Of a DNA stretch of 6,516 nt, positions 5,680 through 6,516 are shown in pieces. Position 1 is the stretch's first letter; each line of letters begins with the position of its first letter. The notes beneath the pieces are model-generated. The model saw only the letters and a program-made list of their open reading frames with translations. It ran no database searches and was not told the DNA's origin. The DNA is from Burkholderiales bacterium (GTDB lineage: Bacteria > Pseudomonadota > Gammaproteobacteria > Burkholderiales > Burkholderiaceae_E): contig CP070753.1 of NCBI GenBank assembly GCA_020348765.1, forward strand, positions 2,727,109-2,733,624, written 5' to 3'. The translations under genes and the position numbers were made by a program.

Positions 5680-6516
5680 TCAGTCCACGCGTTCCAGGTC
5701 CTCGATCAGCGCCCCGAGGAAGGATGCCGCCTCGCCGCCGGTCACCGCCCGGTGATCGAAGCTCAGTGACAGCGGCAGCATCATGCGCACGACCGGGCCG
5801 CTGTCGCCGGCCACGACCTCGCGCGCGGCGCGCCCCGCGCCCACGATCGCCACCTGGGGCGGCACCACGACCATCGCTGCGAACACCCCGCCGATGGCAC
5901 CGAAGTTCGACAGCGTCACGGTCGCTCCGCGCAGTCTTTCGGGAGCGATGGTCCGGTTCCTGACTGAAGCGACCAGCGGCTCGAGTTCGGCCGCGATCGA
6001 CTCCGGCGCAAGCGCCCCGGCATCGCGAAGCACAGGCACGAACAGGCCCTCCTCGGTGTCCACGGCAATGCCGAGGTGCACCCGCTGGTGCAGTTCGCGC
6101 CGCATCGTGTCGCCGTGATACCAGGCATTGAGCGCCGGCACCGACCGGCAGGCGGTTGCCACCGCGCGCACCATCCGCGGCATCACGTCGCCGGCCGCGG
6201 CCCAGGCATCGACATCGGCCCGGGCCGTGACCGTGGCGACGGCCACCTCGGCATGCGCAGCCTGCATCCGTTCGGCCATCGCCCGGCGCACGCCGTGCAA
6301 CGGCTCGCCTCGGGCCGCCTCGAGCACGTCCTCGCGGCTGATCGTGCCGCCCGGGCCGGTCGGTCTCAGGCAGGCCAGGTCGACGCCGCGCTCGCGCGCG
6401 AGCCGGCGCACCGCCGGTGCCGCCTTCACGGCGACGCCCGCGGCAGCCGGACCGGTACCCGGCCGTCGCCCCGTGTCGGGCACCCCGACCGGCGCGGCTT
6501 CGCGCTCGGCGCGTGG
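5680..6516 (-). CDS. Dihydrolipoamide acyltransferase (E2) of a 2-oxoacid dehydrogenase complex, N-terminus beyond window
   Basis: The frame is open to the right-hand edge, so the gene starts outside; 278 residues are visible. (A GTG at 6483 is in frame but is not a credible start.) Seen from the N-terminal side: a Pro/Ala/Gly-rich linker; a peripheral subunit-binding domain (APAVRRLARERGVDL ... GPGGTISREDVLEAA), which docks E1 or E3; and the catalytic acyltransferase domain, starting RRAMAERMQ. TVTLSNFGAIGG holds the conserved active-site serine, and SFDHRAVTGG holds the catalytic histidine. The lipoyl domain must lie upstream. The usual HRxxDG reads HRAVTG, with Thr for Asp. The family transfers an acyl group from lipoamide to CoA in pyruvate, 2-oxoglutarate or branched-chain 2-oxoacid complexes. 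The downstream Leu/Val-type dehydrogenase points to the branched-chain complex, but the E2 sequence alone does not settle this. E1 genes are expected just beyond the window edge. Confidence 0.9.
   Translation of the reverse strand, partial: PRAEREAAPVGVPDTGRRPGTGPAAAGVAVKAAPAVRRLARERGVDLACLRPTGPGGTISREDVLEAARGEPLHGVRRAMAERMQAAHAEVAVATVTARADVDAWAAAGDVMPRMVRAVATACRSVPALNAWYHGDTMRRELHQRVHLGIAVDTEEGLFVPVLRDAGALAPESIAAELEPLVASVRNRTIAPERLRGATVTLSNFGAIGGVFAAMVVVPPQVAIVGAGRAAREVVAGDSGPVVRMMLPLSLSFDHRAVTGGEAASFLGALIEDLERVD

Noticed and set aside
4539..5963. 474-codon + strand frame across the dehydrogenase and E2 genes
   Set aside because: It runs antisense through two clearly real minus-strand genes and across their intergenic gap, with no recognisable domain.

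Overview
The window is very GC-rich, densely coded DNA that looks like a proteobacterium. A high-GC betaproteobacterium (Burkholderiales-like) is my best guess, but no marker gene fixes the lineage. Nothing indicates phage, plasmid or transposon content.

Left block, + strand (1-4394): five catabolic-type genes lie head to tail. They are the C-terminal end of an amidohydrolase, a short-chain dehydrogenase/reductase (SDR), an M24-family (Xaa-Pro peptidase/creatinase-like) metallohydrolase, a Rid-family (YjgF) protein and a class I adenylate-forming acyl-CoA ligase. Gaps are 4 bp (amidohydrolase/SDR), a 23-bp overlap (SDR/M24), 137 bp (M24/Rid) and about 28 bp (Rid/ligase), so they probably form one operon. 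The logic suggests breakdown of an amide- or imide-like organic nitrogen compound: hydrolysis, oxidation, C-N cleavage, clean-up of a reactive intermediate, then CoA activation of the carbon skeleton. The substrate cannot be read from the sequence.

The 137-bp gap before the Rid gene is almost filled by nine perfect or near-perfect copies of a 13-bp unit (2360-2476), ending directly at a strong ribosome binding site. The SDR carries an in-frame, degenerate 9-bp-period repeat (392-454) that adds a Ser/Thr/Gly/Arg-rich loop. These two tandem repeats are the least ordinary things in the window.

Right block, - strand (4461-6516): a 2-oxoacid dehydrogenase E2 subunit (its N-terminus lies beyond the window) is followed 112 bp downstream by a Glu/Leu/Phe/Val dehydrogenase. 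Its substrate pocket residues look leucine/valine-type rather than glutamate-type. Together they fit branched-chain amino acid oxidation: deamination to a branched 2-oxoacid, then oxidative decarboxylation to acyl-CoA. The two blocks converge on a 66-bp intergenic region (4395-4460) with GC-rich hairpins.

I did not find a clearly new defence, mobile or RNA system. The strongest leads are the 13-bp array as a possible regulatory leader, the SDR loop expansion, and the uncharacterised amidohydrolase/SDR/M24/Rid/ligase gene set.
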